Shown here piece by piece: positions 6,329 through 13,005 of a DNA stretch of 15,246 nucleotides. Where the stretch lies: assembly GCA_034429275.1 (NCBI GenBank), contig DAOUFU010000326.1:1-15246 (forward strand), read 5' to 3'. The translations under genes were made by a program, and so were the position numbers. The DNA comes from DAOUFU01 sp034429275 (GTDB lineage Bacteria; Chloroflexota; Anaerolineae; Aggregatilineales; Aggregatilineaceae). The notes under the pieces were generated by a model. It was not told the DNA's origin and did not search any database. It saw only the letters and a program-made list of their open reading frames with translations. The first letter of the stretch is position 1. Each line of letters starts with the position of its first letter.

Positions 6329-7732
6329 GCCTGACACCGTGCCGGGCCGGATCACCTGCTGCGGCACCAGGTCCGGCGAGGCGACCAGGTCGTAGATCAT
6401 CGCGCCGGTGACGCGCACCGGCACTAACTCGCCGACCGGTAGCTCGCCCTCAACCAGCACATAGCCGTCGATCTCCGGCGCGTCACGGTACGAGCGCGCG
6501 AGACTCACGATCTCGCCGGTCGGCGTGCCATCTTCGCGCGTGGCTTCGGCGTGCCCCTCGACCAGCACCGGCAGCGTGCGCCCCACCTGGCGCTGGTTAC
6601 GCGCCAGGCTGATCGGCTGCTGCACGCTCATCAGGCGGTCGCGGCGGGCTTCCATCACGTCCGGGGCCACCGGGTCGGGCAGATCGGCAGAGGGCGTGCC
6701 CGGTTCGTGGCTGTAGGTGAAGCAGCCCACCCGGTCGAACTGCATTTCCTCGACGAAATCGACCAGCGTCTCAAATTCCTCATCCGTCTCGCCGGGATAG
6801 CCCACAATGAAGGTAGTACGGATGGCGAGTTCGGGCATGGCTGCGCGCATTTTGCCGAGCGTGGCGCGCACCCAATCCATATTGGCCGGGCGGCGCATCC
6901 GCAGCAGTGTACGGCGATCCGCGTGCTGCAAGGGGATATCCAGGTAGGGCACGATCTGCCGGTGCGTGGCCATCACCTCGATCAGCCGGTCGGTGACATA
7001 GCCGGGATAGGCATACATGATGCGCAGCCAGGGCACATCCGGCACGGCGTCCACAAGCTGCTCAAGCAGGCTGGCCAGGCCATCGCGCAGGCCGAGATCG
7101 TGGCCGTAATCGGTAGTGTCCTGGGCGATCAGGATGATCTCGCGCACGCCGGAGTCGCGCAGCAGCCGCGCCTCGGCCAGGATGCGCTCCGCCGGGCGGC
7201 TGACCGCCGTGCCCTTGATGGCCGGGATCGCGCAGAAGGCACACGGGCGGCGGCAGCCATCGGCGATTTTGAGGTAGGCGCTCGGCCCCTGGATGGCCAC
7301 GCGGCTCACGCCGTGCTCATCCGCGCCCACCGTAACGGCAGATTCCGGGATGTGGTAGAGCGGCGCGGGGTCTTTGCGCGCGCGCAGCCGCCGCACCACG
7401 TCCACAATGTCCATCCAGCGGCGCGTGCCGATCACGCCGTCTAACCCCGGCACCTGGCGCGGCAAGTCGTGCCCGTAGCGCTGCGAAAGGCAGCCCGCCG
7501 CGATCAGGTATTGGTTGGGGCGCTTGGCGGCTGCCAGTTCGCGCAGCGCCTCGATGCTTTCGTCGCGCGCGGGGGCGATGAAGCCGCAGGTGTTGACGAT
7601 CAGCACCTCGGCCTGGGCCGGATCATCGGTGCCGCGCATCCCCGCTTCTTTGAGCAGCGCGGCCATCGACTCGGAGTCGACGGTGTTCTTGGAGCATCCG
7701 AGGCTGAGCAGGTAGTAGGCGTTTCGGGTCAT
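6320..7732 (-). CDS. rimO: Ribosomal protein S12 methylthiotransferase
   Basis: A 470-residue methylthiotransferase that adds a beta-methylthio group to an aspartate of ribosomal protein S12. Domains in order: an N-terminal UPF0004 domain with cluster ligands Cys13 (SLGCSKN), Cys49 (VNTCGF) and Cys81 (AAGCLSQRY); a radical SAM core with Cys160/164/167 (DGCRRPCAFC); and a C-terminal TRAM domain from about residue 400. SLGCSKNTVDSE, YLDIPLQHA and TTFIVGYPGETDEEF separate it from MiaB and MtaB. ATG 7732 matches the family start, with GGAAAGAG upstream; the frame extends further upstream without similarity. The segment following LIVEV-type TRAM starts is a little long but ordinary. It is transcribed in the same direction as the ArsR-type regulator, 121 nt away. 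Confidence 0.93.
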   Translation of the reverse strand: MTRNAYYLLSLGCSKNTVDSESMAALLKEAGMRGTDDPAQAEVLIVNTCGFIAPARDESIEALRELAAAKRPNQYLIAAGCLSQRYGHDLPRQVPGLDGVIGTRRWMDIVDVVRRLRARKDPAPLYHIPESAVTVGADEHGVSRVAIQGPSAYLKIADGCRRPCAFCAIPAIKGTAVSRPAERILAEARLLRDSGVREIILIAQDTTDYGHDLGLRDGLASLLEQLVDAVPDVPWLRIMYAYPGYVTDRLIEVMATHRQIVPYLDIPLQHADRRTLLRMRRPANMDWVRATLGKMRAAMPELAIRTTFIVGYPGETDEEFETLVDFVEEMQFDRVGCFTYSHEPGTPSADLPDPVAPDVMEARRDRLMSVQQPISLARNQRQVGRTLPVLVEGHAEATREDGTPTGEIVSLARSYRDAPEIDGYVLVEGELPVGELVPVRVTGAMIYDLVASPDLVPQQVIRPGTVSGPR

Positions 7733-7748
7733 GCGCGGGAGTCTCTTT

Positions 7749-7787
7749 CCGCCGGGTTTTGATGATGGCGATGATAAAAACCGGCGG
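7749..7787 (-). other. GC-rich hairpin in the rimO leader
   Basis: CCGCCGGGTTTT (7749-7760) and AAAAACCGGCGG (7776-7787) are inverted copies with one mismatch, around a 15-nt loop built of GATGAT repeats. It lies between the ArsR-type gene stop and the rimO start, ending just before the rimO ribosome-binding site. No T-run follows on the - strand. It could be a leader structure or a weak terminator. A possible -10 (TATGAT, 7795-7790) lies directly upstream without a good -35. Confidence 0.5.
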
Positions 7788-7853
7788 CAATCATACCGCA
7801 GCGCGGCGAACAATTCGAGGGCAGGTTTGGAAGGACCCGGCAGCGGCGAGTCG

Positions 7854-8915
7854 CTAATTATACAGCGTCTCCCACAAGTGCTCCGGCAGTGCCTTAAGCA
7901 TCTCCATGTTCAGGCGGTAGGTGATAGTGCGGTTGTCCTGGGATTCTTCGAGGATCAGCCCGGCGTCTTTGAGCTGGCTGAGATGGCGCGACACCGCCGA
8001 CGGCGAAAGATTGAGCTTGGCGGCGATCTTTTTGCCGTGCAGCGTACCCTCGTGTTGGGCGATCTGCCGCATGATGTCCAGCCGCGAGCTGTCGCCCAGG
8101 GCCTTGAAGATGGTCAGAATCTGCTCACGGTGACGCTGAATTTCGGCCTGGCGGGCCTCGGTGCGCTCGCTGTCGAACAAGACCGTCACGTTGCCATAGC
8201 CGTAATGCATGAATACCGATCCCGGCAGCAGGCGCAGCGGGATGAACACCACCTCGGTGATCGGGTGATCGGGAGGGAGCGGGTCGAGCAGCCGCGTCTT
8301 GCCGGTGACGTTCTCATACAGCGCCATGCCACCCTGCCGGGCCAGGAAGGTGCTTTTTTCGGCGATGGCTTTGTCCCAGTTGGGCCGCAGGTGCTCAACC
8401 TGCCGCGAGAAATAAGCATCCCAGTACCACTGCCAGAGATCGGCCAGCCGGTTCTGGAAGTGTGAAATATCGTTCAAGATGGCAGCGAAGGGGACCTCGC
8501 GGCACATACACACCGCGTCGTAGGGGGTTTTCTCCATCGCGGCGAGCAGTGCGTCATAGTCCAGCCCGATACGAGCGATCTCATCGCGCGGGAGGATGCG
8601 CCCCACCAGGTAGAAGACAAAATTGACCGGGTCCATGTGCCGCACGTACTCAATGAATCCCGGCACATCCTCATGATCGGGATAATCGACGGCCAGCTCG
8701 AAGAAAAACGTCCCCTTGACATACGGTTCATAGATCAGGCGCAACTCTTGCATGAACTGGTCTGGCAGTTCAGCGCGCGCGGATTCCGCCCAGGCCGAAT
8801 GGCGGCCCGGATTCAGCAGGGTTTGCAGGCTGATGATCATCTCGTACACCGGCGAGGTGCGGAACAGCGCCAGGTCGGTGATGGGGTCGTGGGTTTCGAT
8901 GACTTCGAGCGGCAT
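7854..8915 (-). CDS. ArsR-type winged-helix regulator with long N-terminal domain
   Basis: A 353-residue protein. The C-terminal 88 residues are an ArsR-type winged helix: IFKALGDSSRLDIM, then recognition-helix sequence SPSAVSRHLSQLKDAGLI and a wing with NRTITYRL. The roughly 260-residue N-terminal part resembles the DUF5937-like region found before ArsR domains in some regulators. It may sense a ligand, but I recognise no enzyme motif. The usual ArsR metal motif (ELCVCDL) is absent; the only Cys pair is Cys136/Cys138 (CMCRE) in the N-terminal part. ATG 8915 has AAGGA 6 nt upstream. Its promoter (8982-9010) carries a palindrome over the -10, suggesting autorepression. The target genes are unknown; candidates are rimO downstream or the neighbouring ABC operon. 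Confidence 0.8.
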   Translation of the reverse strand: MPLEVIETHDPITDLALFRTSPVYEMIISLQTLLNPGRHSAWAESARAELPDQFMQELRLIYEPYVKGTFFFELAVDYPDHEDVPGFIEYVRHMDPVNFVFYLVGRILPRDEIARIGLDYDALLAAMEKTPYDAVCMCREVPFAAILNDISHFQNRLADLWQWYWDAYFSRQVEHLRPNWDKAIAEKSTFLARQGGMALYENVTGKTRLLDPLPPDHPITEVVFIPLRLLPGSVFMHYGYGNVTVLFDSERTEARQAEIQRHREQILTIFKALGDSSRLDIMRQIAQHEGTLHGKKIAAKLNLSPSAVSRHLSQLKDAGLILEESQDNRTITYRLNMEMLKALPEHLWETLYN

Positions 8916-8979
8916 GTGTCGTCCTTCTGCAGCGGTCGTAGCCGACCAGAGTCGCGCTGGCCGGGTGGCCTGTTTGGTG

Positions 8980-8994
8980 AGATGTTAAACATCT
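8980..8994. promoter_or_regulatory. 15-bp perfect palindrome over the -10, probable operator
   Basis: AGATGTT-A-AACATCT is a 7-1-7 perfect inverted repeat that completely covers the -10 hexamer of the regulator's promoter. A dimer bound here would block polymerase. Autoregulation by the ArsR-type protein is the simplest reading, but it is inferred from position only. Confidence 0.6.
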
Positions 8995-9010
8995 TGAGGC
9001 GCGCTGTCAA
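8982..9010 (-). promoter_or_regulatory. Promoter of the ArsR-type regulator gene
   Basis: Perfect -35 TTGACA (9010-9005), 17-bp spacer, -10 TAACAT (8987-8982) on the - strand. The start point would be near 8975, about 60 nt before the ATG at 8915. Confidence 0.65.
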
Positions 9011-9017
9011 CGACAGC
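9003..9017. promoter_or_regulatory. Inverted repeat over the -35
   Basis: GCTGTC-AAC-GACAGC (6-3-6, perfect) contains the -35 hexamer of the regulator's promoter. Its GACAG/CTGTC half-sites recur in the larger hairpin at 9021-9050. Confidence 0.5.
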
Positions 9018-9020
9018 AAG

Positions 9021-9050
9021 CTTTCGCCGACAGTGAGCTGTCGGCGAAAG
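9021..9050. repeat. Perfect 13-bp hairpin between the receiver-like and regulator genes
   Basis: CTTTCGCCGACAG (9021-9033) and CTGTCGGCGAAAG (9038-9050) are exact inverted copies around TGAG. It begins 16 nt past the stop of the - strand gene at 9067 and could terminate or protect that transcript, but no T-run follows on either strand. It may instead be a distal binding site. Confidence 0.65.
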
Positions 9051-9066
9051 TGGGCACCCGGCAGGC

Positions 9067-9540
9067 TTAACAGGCGGGCATCAGTGCCGCCCGGTCCACC
9101 GGCAGCCAATCGGCAGCCAAGTGATCGCTCAATTGCCGCAGGTCGGCGGCGCGTTCGGGCAGGGCGACTGCTTCGCAGGCCCCATACTGGCGCGCGCGCC
9201 GCGCGAGAGCAGCGGGCAGCCGCCGCCCCACCACCAGCACGGGCATCTCAGGGGCCAGCGTGCGAACCGGGGGCAGCACGGCCAGGTCCAGCGGCTGATC
9301 GGGCTGGACACCCACGATGACGGCATGGAAGGGGAAAAAAGTGAGCGCGCGTAGAGCGTCGGCGGGGTCGCTGACCAGGGTGATAGACAGGTCGCGATCC
9401 GCCAGCAGGCGCAGGGTATCGACCAGCACATCTGCCGGTCCGCCGAGACGATCGATCACCAGGAGGTGCGCCGGAGAACTCGCCCCGGCAGCGCAGACCG
9501 GGGTGAACGGTGAGTGAGCTTCGGTGGATACGAACATCAT
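9067..9540 (-). CDS. Stand-alone degenerate receiver-like protein, function unknown
   Basis: A 157-residue protein whose pattern of strands fits a CheY-like receiver: LLVIDR (beta1, where receivers have an acidic pair), FHAVIVGVQPD (beta3), MPVLVVGR (beta4) and CEAVALPER (beta5). The phosphorylatable Asp at the end of beta3 is missing (VIVGV instead of an LxD), the Thr/Ser after beta4 is Gly, and the Lys of the usual K-P after beta5 is absent. Phosphorylation is therefore unlikely. If the fold is right, it works by protein contact. There is no output domain or membrane segment. The start is the first of two ATGs, 9540, with GGAG 8 nt upstream. The gene has the best promoter in the window, flanked by repeated operator-like sites. 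I cannot assign a role, and the receiver relationship is pattern-based only. Confidence 0.6.
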   Translation of the reverse strand: MMFVSTEAHSPFTPVCAAGASSPAHLLVIDRLGGPADVLVDTLRLLADRDLSITLVSDPADALRALTFFPFHAVIVGVQPDQPLDLAVLPPVRTLAPEMPVLVVGRRLPAALARRARQYGACEAVALPERAADLRQLSDHLAADWLPVDRAALMPAC

Positions 9541-9561
9541 CGGGCAGCTCCACGTTGCTTA

Positions 9562-9580
9562 ATTGCGGAATTGTGCAACT
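9562..9580. promoter_or_regulatory. Operator-like 19-bp repeat, copy 1
   Basis: ATTGCGGAATTGTGCAACT is 16/19 identical to copy 2 at 9642-9660 and lies immediately after the predicted transcription start of the receiver-like gene. It is an imperfect dyad (TTGCG...TGCAA). With its left neighbour it forms three 8-bp steps: TTGCTTAA (9555), TTGCGGAA (9563), TTGTGCAA (9571). Confidence 0.6.
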
Positions 9581-9587
9581 AATGAAC

Positions 9588-9616
9588 AGTATAGGCCATG
9601 TGCTGCACTTTGTCAA
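9588..9616 (-). promoter_or_regulatory. Near-consensus promoter of the receiver-like gene
   Basis: TTGACA (9616-9611), 17-bp spacer and TATACT (9593-9588) on the - strand match the sigma70 consensus at 11 of 12 positions. Transcription would start near 9581, giving a leader of about 40 nt. Confidence 0.8.
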
Positions 9617-9641
9617 GCGATATGGGCCGCTGAATTTCACG

Positions 9642-9660
9642 ATTGCGTAATCGCGCAACT
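9642..9660. promoter_or_regulatory. Operator-like 19-bp repeat, copy 2
   Basis: ATTGCGTAATCGCGCAACT has the same orientation as copy 1, exactly 80 bp away, upstream of the -35. Its dyad TTGCG-N6-CGCAA is perfect. Two copies bracketing a promoter suggest a repressor that could loop the DNA. The binding protein is unknown. Confidence 0.6.
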
Positions 9661-9680
9661 GTCTTTTGGCGCTGCGGCAA

Positions 9681-9728
9681 GTTATCGACAGGGTGATTCA
9701 CAGCCCTGTCGATAACCCTGTTGATAAC
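9681..9728. repeat. Three-copy inverted/direct repeat in the divergent control region
   Basis: GTTATCGACAGGG (9681-9693) and CCCTGTCGATAAC (9704-9716) form a perfect 13-bp dyad with a 10-nt loop. A third copy, CCCTGTTGATAAC with one change, overlaps the end (9716-9728). It lies 25 bp before the ABC operon -35. The rest of the 9541-9849 gap holds the promoters and repeats listed here; I see no convincing gene in it. Confidence 0.65.
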
Positions 9729-9753
9729 ACTCCAGAATGGCCTGCAAATGTCA

Positions 9754-9781
9754 TGGACGGGCGGCCAGCGAGGGGTATACT
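9754..9781 (+). promoter_or_regulatory. Promoter of the ABC exporter operon
   Basis: TGGACG (9754-9759), 16-bp spacer, TATACT (9776-9781). The -10 matches 5/6 and the -35 4/6. The start would be near 9788, leaving a leader of about 60 nt before ATG 9850. Confidence 0.55.
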
Positions 9782-9849
9782 AATCTCTTCATGTGCACCG
9801 CCCCACCCGCGCCGGTGCGCTGCGCGCCGCTTCAGCCAAGAGACATCTC

Positions 9850-10842
9850 ATGATCATCACTACAAGCCACCTGTCCAAGTCATTTGAGTACTACAAAAAA
9901 GAACTGGGATTGAGGAATTCGCTCCGCAACCTGTTTCACCGCGAGAAGCTGATCAAGCCCGCCGTCAACGACATCTCGTTTGAGATCGAGGAGGGCGAGA
10001 TGGTCGGCTTTTTGGGTCCCAACGGGGCGGGCAAGACAACTACCCTGAAGATGCTGTCGGGCATCCTGCACCCCACCGGCGGGCAGGCGTCGGTGTTGGG
10101 CTATACACCCTGGGAACGCAAAAAAGCCTTCAAGATGCAGTTCGCCATCGTGATGGGCCAGAAAAATCAACTGTGGTGGGACCTGCCCGCCAACGAGTCG
10201 CTATATCTCAACAAGTGTATCTACGAGATCGATAACCGGCAGTACCAGGCGACCCTGGCTGAGTTAACCGAGCTGCTCGACGTGAAGGACCTGCTGGATG
10301 TGCAGGTGCGCCGGCTGTCGCTGGGCGAGCGGATGAAGATGGAGCTAATCGCCGCGCTCATCCACAAGCCGCGCCTGGTCTTCCTGGATGAGCCGACTAT
10401 CGGCCTCGATATCATCTCTCAGAAGAAGTTTCGCCAGTTCTTCAAGTATTACAACCAGCAGAAGAAAGCCACCATTATCCTGACCAGCCATTACATGGAA
10501 GATGTCAAGGACCTGTGCCGCCGGGTCATCATCATCAACCAGGGACGGATCGCGTTCGATGGCGACCTGGCGCATGTCAACGACGTGTTCGCGCAATCCA
10601 AGCTGATCAAGCTCCAGCTTTCGGCCCCCGTCAGCCGTGAGGCGCTGGTCATGTTTGGCGAGGTGCGCGAGCACGCCGGGTTCACTGCCACGCTCCAGGT
10701 GCCCCGGTTGGAGCTGCGCGAGCGCTCAAAGGCCATCCTCGACCGCCTGCCCGTCGTGGATTTCAACATCGAGGACATTCCGGTGGAAGAGGGCATCACG
10801 TTGCTTTACCAGCAGCAGGGGGTGGAGCATGTCCCGGCTTAA
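9850..10842 (+). CDS. ABC-2 type exporter, ATP-binding protein (COG4586-like)
   Basis: A 330-residue ABC ATPase that powers the two permeases encoded just downstream. Walker A GPNGAGKTT is at about residues 56-64, the Q-loop glutamine in VMGQKNQLWWD at 104, the signature LSLGERMK at about 156, Walker B LVFLDEP at 176-182 with catalytic Glu181, and the switch His214 (LTSHYME). The extended N-terminal insertion before Walker A (KELGLRNSLRNLFHREK) and the QLWWDLP segment are typical of the COG4586 group, which pairs with PF06182 permeases. The signature is LSLGE rather than LSGGQ, usual in this group. ATG 9850 is chosen over an upstream in-frame GTG because homologous sequence begins there; the ribosome-binding site is weak (AAGAGA). 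The transported substrate is unknown. Confidence 0.93.
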   Translation: MIITTSHLSKSFEYYKKELGLRNSLRNLFHREKLIKPAVNDISFEIEEGEMVGFLGPNGAGKTTTLKMLSGILHPTGGQASVLGYTPWERKKAFKMQFAIVMGQKNQLWWDLPANESLYLNKCIYEIDNRQYQATLAELTELLDVKDLLDVQVRRLSLGERMKMELIAALIHKPRLVFLDEPTIGLDIISQKKFRQFFKYYNQQKKATIILTSHYMEDVKDLCRRVIIINQGRIAFDGDLAHVNDVFAQSKLIKLQLSAPVSREALVMFGEVREHAGFTATLQVPRLELRERSKAILDRLPVVDFNIEDIPVEEGITLLYQQQGVEHVPA

Positions 10843-11653
10843 CCCGCGCTGGCTGGAAAAATACTGGATCACCTTTGCGATGGGCTTCGAGACCGCGCTG
10901 GAATATCGGGTGAATTTCGCCATTTCGCTCATCAGCGCGGCGTATCCGATCTTCATCCAGACGTTTTTGTGGACCGCCATCTATGGGGGTACCGACGAAT
11001 CGGAACTCTTTGGCTACACCTACCACCAGATCATCGCCTACACTTTTCTGGCCGGGCTGGTCGCGCGTATCGTGCGCACCGGTTTTGAATATGAGATCAT
11101 GGACGATGTCAAGAACGGCAGGTTTAGCAAGTTCCTGGTGCAGCCGGTCGGCTATTTCCCCTACCGGCTGGCGAACTTCTTCGGGCAGAAAATCCCCAGC
11201 ACCGGCATGATCCTGGTCATCCTGGCCGTGACGCTGGTGGGACTCGGCGCATTTGGTGCGATCACTCTGCATTTGGGTCGGATCGCGCTATTCCTGGCGA
11301 TCATGGTGCTGGCCATGACGCTGAATTTCCTGATCTTTTACTGCATCAGCGCAATTGCCTTCTGGATCGTCGAAATCGGCTTTTTGTTCGAGGGCTTTCG
11401 CATCGTGATCGTGTTGCTGAGCGGCGGAATCTTCCCGCTAGAAGTCTTCGGCAGACACTTTGTCGCGATCACAAACTTCCTGCCGTTCAAATATACGGTC
11501 AATTACCCGATCAACGTGCTCAGCGGCAAGATCGCCGGCGATGAGATCGCCCTGGGGGTAGTCGTCCAATGCCTGTGGATCGCGGCCTGCATCGTCCTGG
11601 CAGACCGGATGTGGCGGGCGGGCAGCAAGCGGTATATCGCGGTGGGAGGGTGA
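10829..11653 (+). CDS. ABC-2 type exporter permease (first of two)
   Basis: A 274-residue integral membrane protein with about six hydrophobic segments, e.g. FAISLISAAYPIFIQTFLW, STGMILVILAVTLVGLGAFGA, LFLAIMVLAMTLNFLIFYCIS and CLWIAACIVLA. The cytosolic stretch IMDDVKNGRFSKFLVQPVGY is the [D/N]G-x-hydrophobic-Q/K-P motif typical of ABC2_membrane_6 (PF06182/COG4587-3694) permeases. ATG 10829 overlaps the ATPase gene by 14 nt with AGGGGG upstream, so the two are translationally coupled. It should form a heterodimer with the next gene's product. Confidence 0.88.
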   Translation: MSRLNPRWLEKYWITFAMGFETALEYRVNFAISLISAAYPIFIQTFLWTAIYGGTDESELFGYTYHQIIAYTFLAGLVARIVRTGFEYEIMDDVKNGRFSKFLVQPVGYFPYRLANFFGQKIPSTGMILVILAVTLVGLGAFGAITLHLGRIALFLAIMVLAMTLNFLIFYCISAIAFWIVEIGFLFEGFRIVIVLLSGGIFPLEVFGRHFVAITNFLPFKYTVNYPINVLSGKIAGDEIALGVVVQCLWIAACIVLADRMWRAGSKRYIAVGG

Positions 11654-11654
11654 G

Positions 11655-12467
11655 ATGAGCGCATTCTTCCGCGAGCTAAAAAAACACGCGACGCTTTACC
11701 TGCTCTTCCTCAAGTTCAGCGTGATGTCGCAGATGGAATACCGCTGGAACTTCATCGGCAACATGTCGATGGAGACCGGCTACCTGTTTGTGAAGCTGTC
11801 CTACGTGGTCGTGGTCTACCGGTCGGGCGTATCGGTGAAAGGACTCTCGCCCGATGAAATCCTGCTGTTCATCGGCACGTTTGTCATGCTCACCGGGGCC
11901 TACGCAGGGCTGTTTATGATCAACAATTTTGGCCTGCGCACCAAGATCAAAGATGGTGACCTGGACCTGCTGATCACCAAACCGGTGTCATTGCAGTTTA
12001 TGGCGACTCTGCGCCAGGCCGACCTGACGCTGTTCAGCGTCGATGTGATCGCCGGGGTGATCATGATCGCCATCGCGTGGTCGCGGCTGGGGCTGCCGGT
12101 GACGATCGTTTCGGTGGGTGGGTTTGCCGGGCTGCTGGTGGTGAGCTGTGTGGTGGCATACAGCCTGTTCCTGATGCCCATCACGCTTTCGTTCTGGCTG
12201 CTGAACACCAGCGCGATAGCCGAAATCACCGATTCGTTCTGGGACTTCAACAACATGCCGATGGGCATCTACACGGCGTGGATCAGGTTTGTGGGCGTGT
12301 TCATCCTGCCCATCTTTGTGATCTCGAATTTCCCGCCGCTGTTTGTGCTGGGCGAGATGCCGCCGGTATATGCAGTGTGGGCCCTGGTGGTGCCGCTGGT
12401 GACTCTCTCCATCGTGCGCGCGATGTGGAAACAGGGCCTGCGGAACTACAGCAGCGCCAGCAGTTGA
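11655..12467 (+). CDS. ABC-2 type exporter permease (second of two)
   Basis: A 270-residue membrane protein, the partner of the preceding permease. Hydrophobic segments include EILLFIGTFVMLTGAYAGLFM, VDVIAGVIMIAIAW, VGGFAGLLVVSCVVAYSLFLM and VGVFILPIFVISNF. IKDGDLDLLITKPVSLQF is the same conserved loop as in the first permease, with the D-G-x-L-D-x-x-L-x-x-P pattern of PF06182. ATG 11655 follows the previous stop after one base and has GGAGGGTGAG in front. It is the last gene of the exporter operon; a hairpin follows at 12484. Substrate unknown. Confidence 0.88.
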   Translation: MSAFFRELKKHATLYLLFLKFSVMSQMEYRWNFIGNMSMETGYLFVKLSYVVVVYRSGVSVKGLSPDEILLFIGTFVMLTGAYAGLFMINNFGLRTKIKDGDLDLLITKPVSLQFMATLRQADLTLFSVDVIAGVIMIAIAWSRLGLPVTIVSVGGFAGLLVVSCVVAYSLFLMPITLSFWLLNTSAIAEITDSFWDFNNMPMGIYTAWIRFVGVFILPIFVISNFPPLFVLGEMPPVYAVWALVVPLVTLSIVRAMWKQGLRNYSSASS

Positions 12468-12483
12468 GCGGCGGTCGATATCG

Positions 12484-12526
12484 CCTGGGGACAGGGTGCG
12501 ATTCCTGCCCCCAGGAATCCGGTTTT
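12484..12526 (+). terminator. Candidate terminator of the ABC exporter operon
   Basis: CCTGGGG (12484-12490) pairs with CCCCAGG (12509-12515), and inside it CAGG pairs with CCTG across one A-C mismatch, with an 8-nt loop. A TTTT follows 8 nt later (12523-12526). It sits 17 nt past the stop, between convergent genes. The gap before the T-run makes it imperfect. Confidence 0.5.
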
Positions 12527-12560
12527 GGGCGCAGAGCGCGGACGCACGTCAGCCAGCGGT

Positions 12561-12986
12561 TTAATCCGGGCCGACCTCGCCCACCACGTTCACGCCGCGC
12601 GCCGTCAATGAGGCCAGCGCGGCGTCCACATCGTCGAAGCGGAAGATGAGCAGCGCCCGGCTGCGCCGGACAAACGCGAAGGCATACATATATTCAATAT
12701 TGAGATTCGCCTCTTCGATGATGCCCAGCACTTCGGCCAGACCGCCGGGCCGGTCGTCCACTTCGAGCGCCAGCACTTCGGAGACCTTCACCAGGAACCC
12801 GGCCTGTTCCAGCACCGCTTTGGCTTGCTGCCATTCGGGCAGGATCAGCCGGGCAATGCCGAATTCTTTGGTATCGGCCAGCGTCATAGTTTGCAGGTTG
12901 AGTCCGGCATCGGCCAGGGCCTGGCACACAGCGCGCAGTTGCCCCGGCTTGTTCTCCATAAAGATCGACAATTGATGCAGTTTCAC
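12561..12986 (-). CDS. Tandem ACT-domain protein associated with PaaK
   Basis: A 141-residue cytoplasmic protein of two ACT domains: residues about 1-66 (LSIFMENKPGQLRAVCQALADAGLNL) and about 70-138 (LALEVDDRPGGLAEVLGIIEEANLNIEY). Both have the ACT pattern of a strand, then K/R-P-G-x-L, then a helix ending in a G/A-N-L/I turn. ACT domains bind amino acids and regulate enzymes. Two-ACT proteins of this kind are often encoded next to phenylacetate-CoA ligases. The start is GTG 12986, supported by a perfect AGGAGG 8 nt upstream; the longer open frame reading into paaK has no ACT similarity and is rejected. It lies 19 nt after paaK. It may sense an aromatic amino acid and tune the ligase, which is inference. 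Confidence 0.85.
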   Translation of the reverse strand: MKLHQLSIFMENKPGQLRAVCQALADAGLNLQTMTLADTKEFGIARLILPEWQQAKAVLEQAGFLVKVSEVLALEVDDRPGGLAEVLGIIEEANLNIEYMYAFAFVRRSRALLIFRFDDVDAALASLTARGVNVVGEVGPD

Positions 12987-13005
12987 GGGCGGAGCCTCCT
13001 GTAAG

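Noticed and set aside
9681..9728. Replication origin / DnaA-box cluster
   Set aside because: All three sites differ from TTATCCACA at the same base, there are only three, and no dnaA, dnaN or AT-rich unwinding region is present. A regulatory repeat is more likely.
9666..9887. Small + strand open frame of 73 codons in the divergent control region
   Set aside because: It runs through the inverted repeats and the ABC promoter, has no ribosome-binding site and overlaps the start of the ATPase gene in another frame.
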